Below are positions 19,499-29,661 of a stretch of 64,000 bases of DNA, piece by piece. Position numbers and translations under genes: made by a program. The stretch lies in contig NZ_FZTC01000045.1 in assembly GCF_900200035.1 (NCBI RefSeq), forward strand, positions 1 through 64,000. The letters run 5' to 3'. How positions within the stretch are numbered: the first letter of the stretch is position 1; each line of letters opens with the position of its first letter. This DNA is from Klebsiella grimontii. Its GTDB lineage: Bacteria > Pseudomonadota > Gammaproteobacteria > Enterobacterales > Enterobacteriaceae. The notes below the pieces were generated by a model. That model did no database searches and was not told the DNA's origin. It worked only from the letters and a program-made list of their open reading frames with translations.

Positions 19499-20362
19499 TT
19501 AGTCTCCCTGCTGCTCCAGGGCATACTTATACAGCGCATTTTTCTTCACGCCGTGGATTTCCGCGGCCAGCGCGGCGGCTTTTTTCAGCGGCAGCTCGGC
19601 CTGCAGCAGGGCCAGCGTACGCAGCGCTACCGCCGGCAGCGCCTCTTCCTGCGCTTTAAAACCTTCTACGATCAGCACCATCTCGCCTTTACGGCGATTT
19701 TCGTCCTCTTTCACCCACGCCAGCAGCTCGCCGATCGGCGCTCCGTGAATCGATTCCCAGGTTTTGGTCAGCTCGCGCGCCAGCACCACGTAGCGGGACT
19801 CCCCCAGCACGGTACAAATATCTTCCAGGCTTTCCAGCAGGCGGTGGGTGGATTCATAAAAAATAATCGTCCGCGGCTCTTCTTCCAGCGCCTTCAGCGT
19901 ATCGCGACGGCCTTTGGATTTGGCGGGTAAAAAGCCTTCATAGCAAAAACGATCCGAAGGCAGGCCGGCTGCGCTCAGCGCCGCAATCGCCGCACAGGGT
20001 CCGGGCAGCGGCACCACGCGGATATTGGCCTCGCGGCAGGTGCGCACCAGATGATAGCCGGGGTCGTTAATCAGCGGCGTTCCGGCGTCGGAAACCAGCG
20101 CGATGTTTTGCCCCGCTTTAAGCTTCGCGACCAGCGTTTCCGCCTTTTGCTGCTCGTTGTGGTCGTGAAGCGCGAATAAACGGGCATTGATCGCAAAATG
20201 CTGCAGCAGCAAACCGGTATGGCGGGTATCTTCCGCCGCAACTAAATCAACGGCTTGCAGCACTTCCAGCGCGCGCTGCGTGATATCAGACAGATTCCCT
20301 ATCGGAGTGGGCACAATAAAGAGCTGTCCCTGAGAATTATCTGCTGATTCGTGTTGTTTCAT
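19499..20362 (-). CDS. rsmI: 16S rRNA C1402 2'-O-methyltransferase RsmI
   Basis: Methylates the ribose of C1402 in 16S rRNA using S-adenosylmethionine. The 287-residue protein is of the tetrapyrrole-methylase fold, with [14 protein letters not shown] near the N-terminus, [12 protein letters not shown], and the [12 protein letters not shown] motif (about residues 90-101) that forms the cofactor site. Length matches E. coli (286). It is divergent from lpoA across 63 nt, as in E. coli. The fic gene follows immediately on the same strand. Confidence 0.96.
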   Translation of the reverse strand: MKQHESADNSQGQLFIVPTPIGNLSDITQRALEVLQAVDLVAAEDTRHTGLLLQHFAINARLFALHDHNEQQKAETLVAKLKAGQNIALVSDAGTPLINDPGYHLVRTCREANIRVVPLPGPCAAIAALSAAGLPSDRFCYEGFLPAKSKGRRDTLKALEEEPRTIIFYESTHRLLESLEDICTVLGESRYVVLARELTKTWESIHGAPIGELLAWVKEDENRRKGEMVLIVEGFKAQEEALPAVALRTLALLQAELPLKKAAALAAEIHGVKKNALYKYALEQQGD

Positions 20363-20425
20363 TGTCTCGTCCGTATTGCCGAATTAATATTGAGCATTGA
20401 GCCAAAAAAATATCACTGGACACAT

Positions 20426-22507
20426 ATGGTACCGTCAACATTTCTTCGTTCTAAACCCGTGCGTTGTCTGCCCGTACTGCTGGCCGCTCTGATCTTTGCC
20501 GGCTGCGGTACCCATACCCCGGACCAAAGCACGGCGTATTTGCAGGGTACGGCCCAGGCAGACTCCAGTTACTATCTGCAACAGATGCAGCAAAGCGCGA
20601 ATGATAGCAAGACCAACTGGCAATTACTCGCCATTCGTGCACTGCTGAAGGAAGGTAAGAAACCGCAGGCGGTCGATCTGTTCAATCAGCTGCCGTCTAA
20701 CCTCAACGCCGCGCAAAGTCGCGAAAGGTCGCTGCTGGCGGTTGAAGTGAAGCTGGCGCAGAACGATTTCCAGGGCGCGCAGACGCTGCTCAGCAAGCTC
20801 GACCCGGCAAGCCTTGAGCAGAATCAGCAGCCCCGCTACTGGCAGGCGCAAATTGACGCCAGCCAGGGTCAACCCTCGCTGAACCTGCTGCGGGCCCTGA
20901 TTGCCCAGCAGCCGCTGTTAAGCCTGCCTGCGCAAAAGCAGAAAAACATCGACGCGACCTGGAAAGCGCTCACCGCCATGACCAAAGATCAGGCCAACGC
21001 GCTGGTCATTAACGCCGACGAGAACGTCCTGCAGGGCTGGCTGGATCTGCAGCGCATGTGGTTTGATAACCGCAACGACCCGACGATGCTCAAGGCGGGG
21101 GTGAAAGACTGGCAGACCCGCTACCCGCAAAACCCGGGGGCGAAAATGCTGCCGACGCAGTTAGTGAATATGCAGAACTACCAGGCCGCATCGACCAATA
21201 AAATCGCCCTGCTGCTGCCGTTAAACGGCCAGGCGGCGATTTTTGGCCGTACCATCCAGCAGGGCTTTGAAGCGGCGAAGAACGGCGCGCCTGCCGTTGC
21301 AGGAAGCGCGGTGCCCGCCCAGGTCGCCCAGGCGGCGAATGTTGCCGAAAGCGCGGTGGTCAGCCCATCGCAGGCGGAGGTCACCGATCTGACGACGACC
21401 AATAACGCCCAGCCCCCGGTACAGACGCCAGCGGCCGACCAGGCGCAACCCGCGGCGCCGGTCACCGCGCCGGCGGCAGTACAAGCCCCGACGCCGGAGG
21501 CCACCAGCCAGCCGGCGGAAGCGCCACAGGCTCAGGCGGTCGCCGCAACGCCAGCCAACCCTTCGGCAGAACTGAAAATCTACGACACGACCACTCAGCC
21601 AATGAGCCAGCTGCTGGCCCAGGTGCAGCAGGACGGCGCAACCATCGTCGTCGGCCCGCTGCTGAAAGATAACGTCGAACAAGTCATCAAGAGCAATACC
21701 TCGCTGAACGTGCTGGCGCTCAACCAGCCGGAGAAAATCGAAAGCCGGGCCAATATCTGCTATTTCGCCCTCTCTCCGGAAGACGAAGCTCGCGACGCGG
21801 CGCACCACATACACGATCAGGGTAAACAGACTCCGCTGCTGCTGGTGCCGCGCGGCGCGCTGGGCGATCGGGTAGTTACCGCCTTCGCCAACGAGTGGCT
21901 GAAGCTGGGTGGCGGTACGGTGCTGCAACAGCGCCTGGGCTCCACCGCCGAGCTGCGCGGCAGCGTTAACAGCGGTATTTCATTAAGCGGTACGCCGGTC
22001 TCAACCCTGCCGTCAGGTCAGGACAGCGCCCTGGGCAGCCCGAGCGATGTGCCGGTCAGCAGCACCGGCGGCGTCGACGCCGCGTATATCCTGGCCACGC
22101 CAGAACAAATTGCCTACATCAAGCCGATGATCGCACTGCGTAACGGTAGCCAGAGCGGTGTGACGTTGTACGCCAGCTCCCGCAGCGCCCAGGGGACTTC
22201 CGGCCCGGACTTCCGCCTGGAAATGGAAGGCCTGCAATATAGCGAGATCCCGATGCTGGCGGGAAGTAACCCTGCCCTGCAGCAGCAGGCGCTGGCGGCC
22301 GTTCGTAACGATTACTCGCTGGCGCGTCTGTACGCCATGGGCGCCGACGCCTGGTCACTGGCCAACCATTTCTCGCAGATGCGCCAGGTTCCCGGCTTTG
22401 AGCTGAACGGCAATACCGGCGATCTTACGGCCACGCAGGATTGCGTGATCAACAGGAAACTGTCATGGCTCAAATACCAGGGTGGGCAAATCGTCGCGGC
22501 CAACTAA
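20426..22507 (+). CDS. lpoA: Penicillin-binding protein activator LpoA
   Basis: Outer-membrane lipoprotein that activates PBP1a. The 693-residue precursor has an N-terminal signal with lipobox FAGC (Cys27). Next is a TPR-like N-terminal domain (to about residue 255), a low-complexity Ala/Pro/Gln linker (about residues 300-375), and the C-terminal periplasmic-binding-protein-like domain. The linker makes it slightly longer than E. coli LpoA (678). The start at 20426 gives a proper signal peptide; the frame is open 75 nt upstream. It overlaps yraN by 43 nt in a different frame. Confidence 0.95.
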   Translation: MVPSTFLRSKPVRCLPVLLAALIFAGCGTHTPDQSTAYLQGTAQADSSYYLQQMQQSANDSKTNWQLLAIRALLKEGKKPQAVDLFNQLPSNLNAAQSRERSLLAVEVKLAQNDFQGAQTLLSKLDPASLEQNQQPRYWQAQIDASQGQPSLNLLRALIAQQPLLSLPAQKQKNIDATWKALTAMTKDQANALVINADENVLQGWLDLQRMWFDNRNDPTMLKAGVKDWQTRYPQNPGAKMLPTQLVNMQNYQAASTNKIALLLPLNGQAAIFGRTIQQGFEAAKNGAPAVAGSAVPAQVAQAANVAESAVVSPSQAEVTDLTTTNNAQPPVQTPAADQAQPAAPVTAPAAVQAPTPEATSQPAEAPQAQAVAATPANPSAELKIYDTTTQPMSQLLAQVQQDGATIVVGPLLKDNVEQVIKSNTSLNVLALNQPEKIESRANICYFALSPEDEARDAAHHIHDQGKQTPLLLVPRGALGDRVVTAFANEWLKLGGGTVLQQRLGSTAELRGSVNSGISLSGTPVSTLPSGQDSALGSPSDVPVSSTGGVDAAYILATPEQIAYIKPMIALRNGSQSGVTLYASSRSAQGTSGPDFRLEMEGLQYSEIPMLAGSNPALQQQALAAVRNDYSLARLYAMGADAWSLANHFSQMRQVPGFELNGNTGDLTATQDCVINRKLSWLKYQGGQIVAAN

Positions 22508-22851
22508 GTAAACAGACCGGCGACGCCTGGGAAATCCAGGCGCGCCGCTGGCTGGAGAGCCAGGGTCTGCATTTTATCGCCGCCAACGTCCGCGAGCGCG
22601 GCGGCGAGATTGACCTCATTATGCGCGACGGCAGCGTTACCGTGTTTGTCGAAGTGCGCTATCGTCGCAGCGCAAACTACGGCGATGCCGCCTCCAGCGT
22701 CACGCCGCAAAAGCAACAACGACTGCTCAAAGCCGCGCGTCTGTGGCTCTGCCGACAGAATGGGAGCTTTGAGACTGTGGATTGCCGTTTCGATGTGGTA
22801 GCCTTCACCGGAAACGACATCCAGTGGCTAAAAAACGCCTTTGGCGAATAG
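22465..22851 (+). CDS. yraN: UPF0102 endonuclease-fold protein YraN
   Basis: A 128-residue protein of the UPF0102 family, which has a restriction-endonuclease-like fold. Motifs typical of the family are [26 protein letters not shown] (catalytic-type Glu/Asp) and VFVEVRYRR. The biochemical role is unknown. The ATG at 22465 lies inside the end of lpoA, giving overlapping genes; a TTG eight codons upstream is a less likely start. The lpoA-yraN-diaA order is as in E. coli. Confidence 0.92.
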   Translation: MAQIPGWANRRGQLSKQTGDAWEIQARRWLESQGLHFIAANVRERGGEIDLIMRDGSVTVFVEVRYRRSANYGDAASSVTPQKQQRLLKAARLWLCRQNGSFETVDCRFDVVAFTGNDIQWLKNAFGE

Positions 22852-22873
22852 CGTAAATGAATTAAGGGATCCC

Positions 22874-23464
22874 GTGCTCGACAGAATCAAAGCCTGCTTC
22901 ACCGAAAGCATTCAAACCCAAATTGCAGCAGCGGAAGCACTCCCGGACGCCATCTCCCGTGCGGCGATGACGCTCGTTCAGTCGCTGCTGAACGGCAACA
23001 AAATCCTCTGTTGTGGTAATGGCACTTCCGCCGCCAACGCACAGCATTTTGCTGCCAGTATGATTAATCGTTTTGAAACAGAGCGTCCTGGTTTACCCGC
23101 CATTGCACTAAATACCGATAATGTGGTCTTAACCGCAATTGCCAACGATCGCCTGCATGACGAAATCTATGCTAAGCAGGTGCGTGCGTTGGGACACGCC
23201 GGCGACGTGCTGCTGGCGATTTCTACGCGCGGCAACAGCCGGGACATTGTGAAAGCCGTGGAAGCGGCGGTCACCCGCGATATGACTATCGTGGCGTTAA
23301 CCGGTTATGACGGCGGTGAACTGGCTGGTCTGTTAGGGCAGCAGGACGTCGAAATCCGCATTCCCTCACATCGCAGCGCGCGAATTCAGGAAATGCACAT
23401 GCTCACCGTCAACTGTCTGTGCGATTTGATCGATAACACGCTTTTTCCACACCAGGACGATTAA
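22874..23464 (+). CDS. diaA: DnaA initiator-associating protein DiaA
   Basis: SIS-domain protein of 196 residues that binds DnaA and stimulates its assembly at oriC. The sequence is nearly identical to E. coli DiaA, with [16 protein letters not shown] (about residues 49-64) and the SIS-type [11 protein letters not shown] segment. It uses a GTG start after AAGGGA, which gives the E. coli length exactly; open frame upstream of the GTG lacks homology. It lies 22 nt after yraN and 9 nt before dolP. Confidence 0.95.
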   Translation: MLDRIKACFTESIQTQIAAAEALPDAISRAAMTLVQSLLNGNKILCCGNGTSAANAQHFAASMINRFETERPGLPAIALNTDNVVLTAIANDRLHDEIYAKQVRALGHAGDVLLAISTRGNSRDIVKAVEAAVTRDMTIVALTGYDGGELAGLLGQQDVEIRIPSHRSARIQEMHMLTVNCLCDLIDNTLFPHQDD

Positions 23465-23473
23465 GGAGAACAC

Positions 23474-24049
23474 ATGAAGGCTCTCTCGCCCCTCGCCATT
23501 CTGCTGTCTGCGCTACTGCTTCAGGGATGCGTTGCTGCCGCGGTAGTCGGAACGGCAGCAGTCGGCACTAAAGCCGCGACGGACCCGCGTACGGTAGGTA
23601 CTCAGGTGGACGACAGCACGCTGGAGCTGCGCGTCAACAGCGCGCTGTCGAAAGATGAACAAATCAAGAAACAGGCACGTATCAACGTGACCGCCTACCA
23701 GGGTAAAGTCCTGCTGACCGGGCAGTCTCCAACCTCCGATCTCTCCGCGCGCGCGAAGCAAATCGCTATGGGCGTAGAAGGGACAACGGAAGTGTTTAAC
23801 GAAGTGCGTCAGGGCCAGCCGATCGGCTTAGGCACCGCGTCTTCGGATACCTGGATCACCACCAAAGTCCGCTCTCAGCTGCTGGGTACCGACCAGGTGA
23901 AATCCTCCAACGTGAAGGTGACAACCGAAAACGGCGAAGTGTTCCTGATGGGTCTGGTCACCGACCGTGAAGGACGCGCGGCGGCGGATATCGCCAGCCG
24001 GGTGAGCGGCGTGTCTCGCGTGACCACCGCCTTTACCTATATCAAGTAA
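23474..24049 (+). CDS. dolP: Division/outer-membrane lipoprotein DolP (YraP)
   Basis: Outer-membrane lipoprotein of 191 residues that supports envelope integrity and localises to division sites. The signal peptide ends in lipobox LLQGC (Cys19). Two BON domains follow at about residues 45-113 and 122-190, each with the family glycine in the GKVLLTG or GEVFLMG strand. It is probably co-transcribed with diaA; a sigma-E promoter is known in E. coli but is not assigned here. Confidence 0.94.
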   Translation: MKALSPLAILLSALLLQGCVAAAVVGTAAVGTKAATDPRTVGTQVDDSTLELRVNSALSKDEQIKKQARINVTAYQGKVLLTGQSPTSDLSARAKQIAMGVEGTTEVFNEVRQGQPIGLGTASSDTWITTKVRSQLLGTDQVKSSNVKVTTENGEVFLMGLVTDREGRAAADIASRVSGVSRVTTAFTYIK

Positions 24050-24054
24050 GCGTT

Positions 24055-24252
24055 CTGCCTCCCGGCTTGCGCTACGCTGAGCCGGGCGACAAAGCCACGC
24101 GGTCTGCATTTGTAGATCCCGCAACTCTTTTAGCTGACGCCGCCCTCTGCCCCTTTATCCCGGAGGCGGCGCTGCTCGCCTGTCCGGGCTACCGGCCCAC
24201 AGCCGACGGCGAACCCGTAGCCTGGGTAAGGCGTTTACGCCGCAACCCGGGA
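24055..24252. repeat. REP/BIME-type palindromic elements
   Basis: This gap between convergent dolP and yraQ holds GC-rich inverted repeats. The first is CCCGGCT / AGCCGGG at about 24061-24087. The second is an inverted pair with GGCGGCGCTG, CCGGGCTAC and GTAAGGCGTTTACGCCG at about 24162-24252. The composition and pairing match enterobacterial REP units in a BIME. No gene is credible here. Confidence 0.7.
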
Positions 24253-24257
24253 AAATA

Positions 24258-25298
24258 TCAGATTAAAGCCAACCCGCCTGCTACCGCGCCGCACAGCGCC
24301 ACCAGTCCGCCGGTCAGCCACAGCGCCTTCGCCGGGAACGCTTTACGCAGCATAATCAGCGACGGTACGCTAACAGCAGGCAGCGTAATCAGCAGCGCCA
24401 GCGCGGGCGCCACGCCCATTCCAGCCAGCATCATGGTCTGCACAATCGGGATCTCCGCCGCCGTCGGTATGACAAACAGGCAGCCGGCAATCGCCATGGC
24501 AATCACCCAGAACAACGTATTATCCACCACGCCATCGGCGTGAGGGAATAGCCACACCCGCGCGGCGCCCAGCACCAGAACCGCCAGAATATAAACCGGG
24601 ATGGTATTCCAGAACAGCGTCCACAGCGCGCGTAGCCAGCGGCTGAAGAAGCCGCCCTGCGCGGTTTCCGCCGGCAATTCAGGCACATCTGCGGGCTGCG
24701 TCGCCGCTTCTTTCACCCATTTCTGCACCAGCGTGGCGACCACCAGTACGGTCGCCAGTCCGGCCAGCAGGCGAATCAGCGCGAACTGCCAGCCCAGCAC
24801 AAAGCCCATGAATACCAGCGTCGCCGGGTTGAGCAGCGGATTGCCCAGCCAGAATGCCAGCGCGCCGCCCATGGAGACCTGCTGTTTACGCATGCCCGCC
24901 GCCACCGGCGCGGCGCAGCAGGTACACATCATCCCCGGCAGAGAGAACGCGGCCCCCAGCAGCGTGCCGCGAAAGCGCGACTGCCCCAACGTGCGCAGCA
25001 GCCAGTCACGCGGGATCAGCACCTGAATAAGCGATCCCAGCAGCACGCCTAATACCGCCGCTTTCCATACCGCCAGGAAATAGACCAGCGCGTAATCCCA
25101 GGCCGCGGCTAAAGGGTTCGCGTCACCGTTAGCGAGGATAGATTTACCGATACTGTGCGTCTCGGCGGCGGTAAAAGCTTTGCCGTAGTAGGGCTGCCAT
25201 TTGACGAACCACAGGCCGACGATAACAACGAGAAAAAAGAGCGCGGGCTTCCACCATTGAAACGGTGCTGCCGCCTGAGATGAAGACTGACCAGCCAT
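24258..25298 (-). CDS. yraQ: Putative permease YraQ (UPF0718)
   Basis: An inner-membrane protein of 346 residues with about eight to ten hydrophobic segments, of the YraQ/ArsP-like permease family. The hallmark PGMMCTCCAAPVAAGMRK (about residues 121-138) holds a cysteine cluster that may bind a metal or metalloid. FWLGNPLLNPATL follows. Substrate is unknown. It is the same size as its E. coli homologue and convergent to dolP. Confidence 0.9.
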   Translation of the reverse strand: MAGQSSSQAAAPFQWWKPALFFLVVIVGLWFVKWQPYYGKAFTAAETHSIGKSILANGDANPLAAAWDYALVYFLAVWKAAVLGVLLGSLIQVLIPRDWLLRTLGQSRFRGTLLGAAFSLPGMMCTCCAAPVAAGMRKQQVSMGGALAFWLGNPLLNPATLVFMGFVLGWQFALIRLLAGLATVLVVATLVQKWVKEAATQPADVPELPAETAQGGFFSRWLRALWTLFWNTIPVYILAVLVLGAARVWLFPHADGVVDNTLFWVIAMAIAGCLFVIPTAAEIPIVQTMMLAGMGVAPALALLITLPAVSVPSLIMLRKAFPAKALWLTGGLVALCGAVAGGLALI

Positions 25299-25370
25299 AG
25301 CATTCCCCAGGGAGTGTCATGTTAAATTGAGGCCATGAATACTACGCTTTCAGGGAAATTTTGGAAATTA

Positions 25371-26018
25371 TTAATCCCCTGACCGCGCCGCTCTCTCACG
25401 AAGCTGCGATGACGAGAGAATCTGTACGCTTTCATGTGTTGGCGATAGCGACTCCGCGAGCAGTGCGCTCGCTACGTCCCGCGCGTCTATCGATTTCAGG
25501 TTCCCCGGCAGGAGGCGGAAGAGCGGCGCAAACAGGGTCTCACTGGTCCGCTGCTTTTCCCGTTCGCCTATCAGCATGGACGGGCGAGCAATGGTCAACC
25601 GCGGCCACTGCTGCGCAATCAGCGCCTCTTCCATCTCGCCTTTTACCCGATTGTAGAAAAAGGGCGAATGAGCGTTCGCCCCCATCGCGCTGACCACCAG
25701 CATATGCTGCGCGCCCAGCCTTTTCCCCACCAGCGCGGTATCAATGACCAGCGTATAATCGGCATGCACAAACGCCTCTTTGCTCCCCGCTTCCCGGCGG
25801 GTAGTTCCCAGGCAGCAGAAAACGATATCGATCGGATCGACCACCTGCGCCAGGGCATCCGTAAGCTGCGGATCGTGCGGGTTAAATACGCCGGCGATAT
25901 CGGCCAGCGGCCGACGCGTGGGCGCGGCAATGGATTTAATCGCCGGCGCGTTAAGCAGCATTCGTAGTAAGTGACCGCCAACTAACCCGGTCGCCCCCGT
26001 TAACAGTACCTGACTCAT
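25371..26018 (-). CDS. yraR: NAD(P)-binding protein YraR
   Basis: A 215-residue atypical short-chain dehydrogenase-like protein. The N-terminal nucleotide-binding motif [14 protein letters not shown] (about residues 5-18) is followed by [18 protein letters not shown] and [22 protein letters not shown], with the Tyr-x-x-x-Lys-like element used by extended SDRs. The function is unknown; relatives are oxidoreductase-like or TIP30/HTATIP2-like proteins. The start at 26018 follows an AAGGAG ribosome-binding site. Confidence 0.88.
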   Translation of the reverse strand: MSQVLLTGATGLVGGHLLRMLLNAPAIKSIAAPTRRPLADIAGVFNPHDPQLTDALAQVVDPIDIVFCCLGTTRREAGSKEAFVHADYTLVIDTALVGKRLGAQHMLVVSAMGANAHSPFFYNRVKGEMEEALIAQQWPRLTIARPSMLIGEREKQRTSETLFAPLFRLLPGNLKSIDARDVASALLAESLSPTHESVQILSSSQLRERAARSGD

Positions 26019-26146
26019 CGAAACTCCTTTGCAGACTTTTCTGCCTTGCGATCCCCGGCTCATGTTCCAGGCTTAATACTCTACGAGGTAATTATCCATC
26101 ATCATCAGGGAAATGCCTCATTCCACACCGAAACACTGGAGGAAGA

Positions 26147-26665
26147 ATGAGTAAGAAGATAGCCGTATTAATTACCGACGACTTTGAAGATTCAGAATTT
26201 ACCTCACCGGCTGACGCCTACCGTCTTGCCGGCCACGAGGTGGTCACGATTGAAAAACAGGGGGGGAAGAAGGTAAAAGGGAAAAAAGGGGAAGCCGAAG
26301 TCGTTATCGATAAAGCCATTGATGACGTCAGCCCTGCGGACTTTGACGCCTTACTGCTGCCGGGCGGATATTCACCAGACTCGCTGCGCGGCGACGAACG
26401 CTTTGTCACCTTCACCCGCGATTTTGTCAACAGCGGCAAACCGGTCTTCGCCATCTGCCACGGTCCGCAGCTGTTGATTAGCGCCGATGTGATTCGCGGG
26501 CGTAAGCTGACGGCCGTGAAACCTATCATTATCGACGTGAAAAACGCCGGCGGCGAATTCTATGACCAGGAAGTGGTTATCGACAACGAGCAGCTGGTAA
26601 CCAGCCGAACCCCGGACGACCTGCCGGCGTTTAATCGTGAAGCCTTACGCCTGCTCGGCGCCTGA
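26147..26665 (+). CDS. yhbO: PfpI/DJ-1 family protein deglycase YhbO
   Basis: A 172-residue PfpI-type member of the DJ-1 superfamily, linked to stress resistance and repair of glycated proteins in E. coli. The nucleophile elbow is AICHGPQLL with Cys104 followed by His105, and an upstream acidic residue completes the usual triad. It ends 21 nt into the 3' end of yhbP on the other strand (convergent overlap, 26645-26665). Confidence 0.93.
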   Translation: MSKKIAVLITDDFEDSEFTSPADAYRLAGHEVVTIEKQGGKKVKGKKGEAEVVIDKAIDDVSPADFDALLLPGGYSPDSLRGDERFVTFTRDFVNSGKPVFAICHGPQLLISADVIRGRKLTAVKPIIIDVKNAGGEFYDQEVVIDNEQLVTSRTPDDLPAFNREALRLLGA

Positions 26666-27088
26666 TTCACGCAGCCAGTGCAGCTTTTTACCAAAGCCCA
26701 GCGTGTTATCGGTGAACTTGATCTCATCGGGTCGAATCTCCCAGACGGGCACCGATAGCATGCGGGCCACCGGAAAACGGCTAACGTAGCGCTTACGCAT
26801 CGCCGCCTCTTCTTCCCCGGCCAGGCGGCGAATTTTGCCTTTAAACTGCACGCCGCGGATCAGCGCGACGGTTTTCGGCTGCCCGTTGACCGTCCCGGCT
26901 ACGTTGGCGCCTTCCCCGGTCATTTGGCCGTGGCGCGTTTTTTCATCGCTGAGCAGATAAAATGCGACCTGCTGCGGGTCATAGACGTAAAAGGCGTTGG
27001 CGCACCATAGCTCGTCATCGCGGGCGACGCACCAGGTGACGACGTGCTGTTTGCCCAGCCAGCGGCTGATAGCAGCGAGCGTATCCAT
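26645..27088 (-). CDS. yhbP: UPF0306 protein YhbP
   Basis: A 147-residue protein of the pyridoxamine-phosphate-oxidase-like split-barrel fold (UPF0306). It starts [20 protein letters not shown] and ends with [13 protein letters not shown], both close to E. coli YhbP. A flavin-related role is possible; no function is established. The start at 27088 gives the same length as E. coli; the frame is open 30 nt further. The last 21 nt overlap yhbO. Confidence 0.88.
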   Translation of the reverse strand: MDTLAAISRWLGKQHVVTWCVARDDELWCANAFYVYDPQQVAFYLLSDEKTRHGQMTGEGANVAGTVNGQPKTVALIRGVQFKGKIRRLAGEEEAAMRKRYVSRFPVARMLSVPVWEIRPDEIKFTDNTLGFGKKLHWLRESGAEQA

Positions 27089-27143
27089 CTTTACTCTCCA
27101 GTATGTTATGGTGCTCACACCTTAACATAGCGATCTCTGTACC

Positions 27144-27428
27144 GTGTGCTGGTTTCTCTATCTGATTCGTACCGCCGATAATCGCCTCTATACCGGGATT
27201 ACCACCGATGTCGCACGCCGCTTTTGCCAGCACCAGGACGGCAGGGGCGCGAAAGCGCTGCGTGGCAAAGGAGAGCTTCAACTGGCCTTTAGCAAGGAAG
27301 TTGGTGAACGCTCACTAGCGTTGCGTCTTGAATATCGTATCAAGCAGCTAACGAAGCGCCAGAAAGAGCGCCTCGTTGCCGGGGACGGTTCATTTGAGGC
27401 GCTGCTTGAAAGCCTCAGAAGCGATTAA
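27144..27428 (+). CDS. yhbQ: GIY-YIG nuclease-like protein YhbQ
   Basis: A 94-residue small protein of the GIY-YIG endonuclease superfamily (UPF0213). The signature is spread over [19 protein letters not shown] (about residues 4-22), with Arg in ARRFCQH and catalytic-type Glu in [12 protein letters not shown]. It uses a GTG start and is divergent from yhbP. It overlaps the 3' end of yhbS by 14 nt (27415-27428). The substrate is unknown. Confidence 0.9.
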   Translation: MCWFLYLIRTADNRLYTGITTDVARRFCQHQDGRGAKALRGKGELQLAFSKEVGERSLALRLEYRIKQLTKRQKERLVAGDGSFEALLESLRSD

Positions 27429-27918
27429 AGTGGTCGCTATATTCGACCAGCCCGCTGACGCCATCAAGCGCGTTATCGGCCAGACGATGAACCTGGAAAG
27501 CCTCGGCGCTATTGGGCCAGCGGCAGCGCAGATCGAAACGCGCCGCCGGTTCAAAGCCCAGACGGCCATAGAGCGCCGGATCGCCAAGCGTCACGACGGC
27601 GGCATAGCCAAACTCGTTCAGGGAATCAAGCCCTTCATAGACCAACTGACGCCCGATGCCCTGACCGCGGTAGCTTTCATCGACCGCCAGCGGAGCCAGT
27701 CCGACCCACTGCAGCTCTTCGCCTTCGACGGCGACCGGGCTAAAGGCCACGTAGCCTACGACCTGACCTTCGTCATCCGTCGCCACCACGCCCAGCGTGA
27801 TCAGGCCATCTTCACGTAGACTGTGCACCAGCTGCGCTTCCGCGTCGCCGCCAAAGGTACGACGCAATAAAGCATCGATTCCCGGCGCATCAATCCCAAT
27901 CTCTACTCGAATCAGCAT
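27415..27918 (-). CDS. yhbS: GNAT-family acetyltransferase YhbS
   Basis: A 167-residue GCN5-type N-acetyltransferase. The acetyl-CoA-binding motif A is [17 protein letters not shown] (about residues 76-92), followed by [18 protein letters not shown] near residue 120. The acceptor is unknown. It overlaps ubiT by 7 nt upstream, so the two are probably translated from one mRNA, as in E. coli. Confidence 0.91.
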   Translation of the reverse strand: MLIRVEIGIDAPGIDALLRRTFGGDAEAQLVHSLREDGLITLGVVATDDEGQVVGYVAFSPVAVEGEELQWVGLAPLAVDESYRGQGIGRQLVYEGLDSLNEFGYAAVVTLGDPALYGRLGFEPAARFDLRCRWPNSAEAFQVHRLADNALDGVSGLVEYSDHFNRF

Positions 27919-28436
27919 GCCTCACCTACCGATGTCTGTTCAGGTTTCTGCGGGCCTTTCAGGCCAGCTTCAACAAAGTCCGCCAGCTGCAGCAGCATGA
28001 TGCGCAGCGCCTTCGGCATCTGCTCCAGCTCAATGGCATCCATCAGGTTTTTTACATACAGTCCCAGCTCGGTATCGCCTTCGATAACCAGGCGACGCTG
28101 GAAGAACAGCGTATCCGGATCCTGCTTACGCGCCGCAATCATCAGCAGGTCGCTGGCGTCGGCGCTGAAGCTGACGTCCGCTTCGGCCGCAGGACTGACC
28201 ACCAGACGCCCATCAACCACCGAGGTATACCACAGCAGACCGATGTCGCGCACATGAATACTTAACCAGCGCCCCTCGAGAAAATCCAGTTCCCCATCCG
28301 CCAGCGCCTGGCGAAATTGCCAGCTTAATACTTGTTCCAGCACCTGGCGCTTGAGGGCAAATGGCGCCAGCTTAACCGGCACGCTCATCATCGACGGGCC
28401 AAAGTGAACCAGTTTGGAACGCAGTTTATCCAACAC
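27912..28436 (-). CDS. ubiT: Anaerobic ubiquinone accessory factor UbiT
   Basis: A 174-residue SCP2 sterol-carrier-domain protein (formerly YhbT) that binds lipid quinone intermediates in O2-independent ubiquinone synthesis. The SCP2 region spans about residues 45-140, with LEGRWLSIHVRDIGLLWY and ADVSFSADASDLLMIA. It is divergent from ubiUV, whose products act in the same pathway, across a 221-nt region with an FNR-like site. Confidence 0.93.
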   Translation of the reverse strand: MLDKLRSKLVHFGPSMMSVPVKLAPFALKRQVLEQVLSWQFRQALADGELDFLEGRWLSIHVRDIGLLWYTSVVDGRLVVSPAAEADVSFSADASDLLMIAARKQDPDTLFFQRRLVIEGDTELGLYVKNLMDAIELEQMPKALRIMLLQLADFVEAGLKGPQKPEQTSVGEAC

Positions 28437-28469
28437 AAGCTTTACTCCATGAATGCAATAGTTCCTCTA

Positions 28470-28483
28470 TTGTGCCATATCAA
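28470..28483. promoter_or_regulatory. FNR-like site between ubiT and ubiUV
   Basis: TTGTG-CCAT-ATCAA matches the FNR consensus TTGAT-N4-ATCAA at nine of ten defined positions. It sits 34 nt upstream of the ubiT start and 175 nt from ubiU. FNR control of the E. coli homologues is established; use of this exact site is inferred. Confidence 0.65.
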
Positions 28484-28657
28484 ATAAACGACATAGCGGC
28501 GTAAATCAACAAAATCACGATGCCGGGCCGCTGGTATTGATTCCGCCAATACGCTTTTAACTGCCTCAAATCAAAAATTGTCACCAGAAGGTTAACTAAA
28601 ATCCCAGCTCATTAACCATCCAGCGTCCCTGACGGGCCGCATTTTTCAGGAAAAATT

Positions 28658-29653
28658 ATGGAGCTGCTCTGCCCAGCCGGTAACCTTCCGGCGCTTAAGG
28701 CGGCCATCGAAAACGGCGCCGATGCCGTCTATATCGGGCTGAAAGATGACACCAACGCCCGCCACTTTGCCGGCCTTAATTTCACCGAAAAGAAACTGCA
28801 GGAAGCCGTCAGCTTTGTGCATCAGCATCGTCGCAAACTGCATATTGCCATCAACACCTTCGCCCATCCTGATGGTTATGCCCGCTGGCAACGCGCGGTC
28901 GACATGGCGGCGCAGCTGGGCGCCGATGCGCTAATCCTCGCCGATATCGCGATGCTGGAATACGCCGCCGAGCGTTACCCGCATATTGAGCGTCACGTTT
29001 CCGTTCAGGCTTCGGCCACCAACGAAGAGGCGGTGAAGTTTTATCATCGCAATTTCGACGTCGCCCGCGTGGTGCTGCCGCGCGTGCTGTCGATTCACCA
29101 GGTCAAACAGCTGGCGCGCAACACGCCTGTGCCGCTGGAGGTTTTCGCCTTCGGCAGCCTGTGCATTATGGCGGAAGGACGCTGCTACCTTTCCTCCTAC
29201 CTCACCGGCGAATCGCCGAATACCGTTGGCGCCTGTTCGCCGGCGCGCTTCGTGCGCTGGCAGCAAACGCCGCAGGGCCTGGAATCACGCCTTAACGAAG
29301 TGTTGATCGACCGCTACCGGGATGGTGAAAACGCCGGTTATCCCACCCTCTGCAAGGGGCGTTATCTGGTCGACGGCGAGCGCTACCACGCGCTGGAAGA
29401 GCCCACCAGCCTGAACACCCTGGAGCTGCTGCCGGAACTGATGGCGGCAAATATTGCCTCGGTGAAAATTGAAGGCCGCCAGCGCAGCCCGGCCTACGTC
29501 ACCCAGGTGGCGAAGGTCTGGCGTCAGGCGATCGATCGCTGCAAAGCCGATCCGCAAAACTTCGTGCCGCAGTCCGCGTGGATGGAAACCCTCGGTTCCA
29601 TGTCCGAAGGGACGCAAACCACCCTTGGCGCTTATCACCGTAAATGGCAGTGA
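28658..29653 (+). CDS. ubiU: Anaerobic ubiquinone hydroxylation protein UbiU
   Basis: Peptidase U32-family protein of 331 residues (formerly YhbU) that forms a complex with UbiV for O2-independent ring hydroxylation. Four cysteines at 169, 176, 193 and 232 match the 4Fe-4S ligands known in E. coli UbiU. The N-terminus MELLCPAGNLPALKAAIENG is typical of U32. The stop lies 8 nt before the ubiV start. Confidence 0.95.
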   Translation: MELLCPAGNLPALKAAIENGADAVYIGLKDDTNARHFAGLNFTEKKLQEAVSFVHQHRRKLHIAINTFAHPDGYARWQRAVDMAAQLGADALILADIAMLEYAAERYPHIERHVSVQASATNEEAVKFYHRNFDVARVVLPRVLSIHQVKQLARNTPVPLEVFAFGSLCIMAEGRCYLSSYLTGESPNTVGACSPARFVRWQQTPQGLESRLNEVLIDRYRDGENAGYPTLCKGRYLVDGERYHALEEPTSLNTLELLPELMAANIASVKIEGRQRSPAYVTQVAKVWRQAIDRCKADPQNFVPQSAWMETLGSMSEGTQTTLGAYHRKWQ

Positions 29654-29661
29654 GAACAGCA

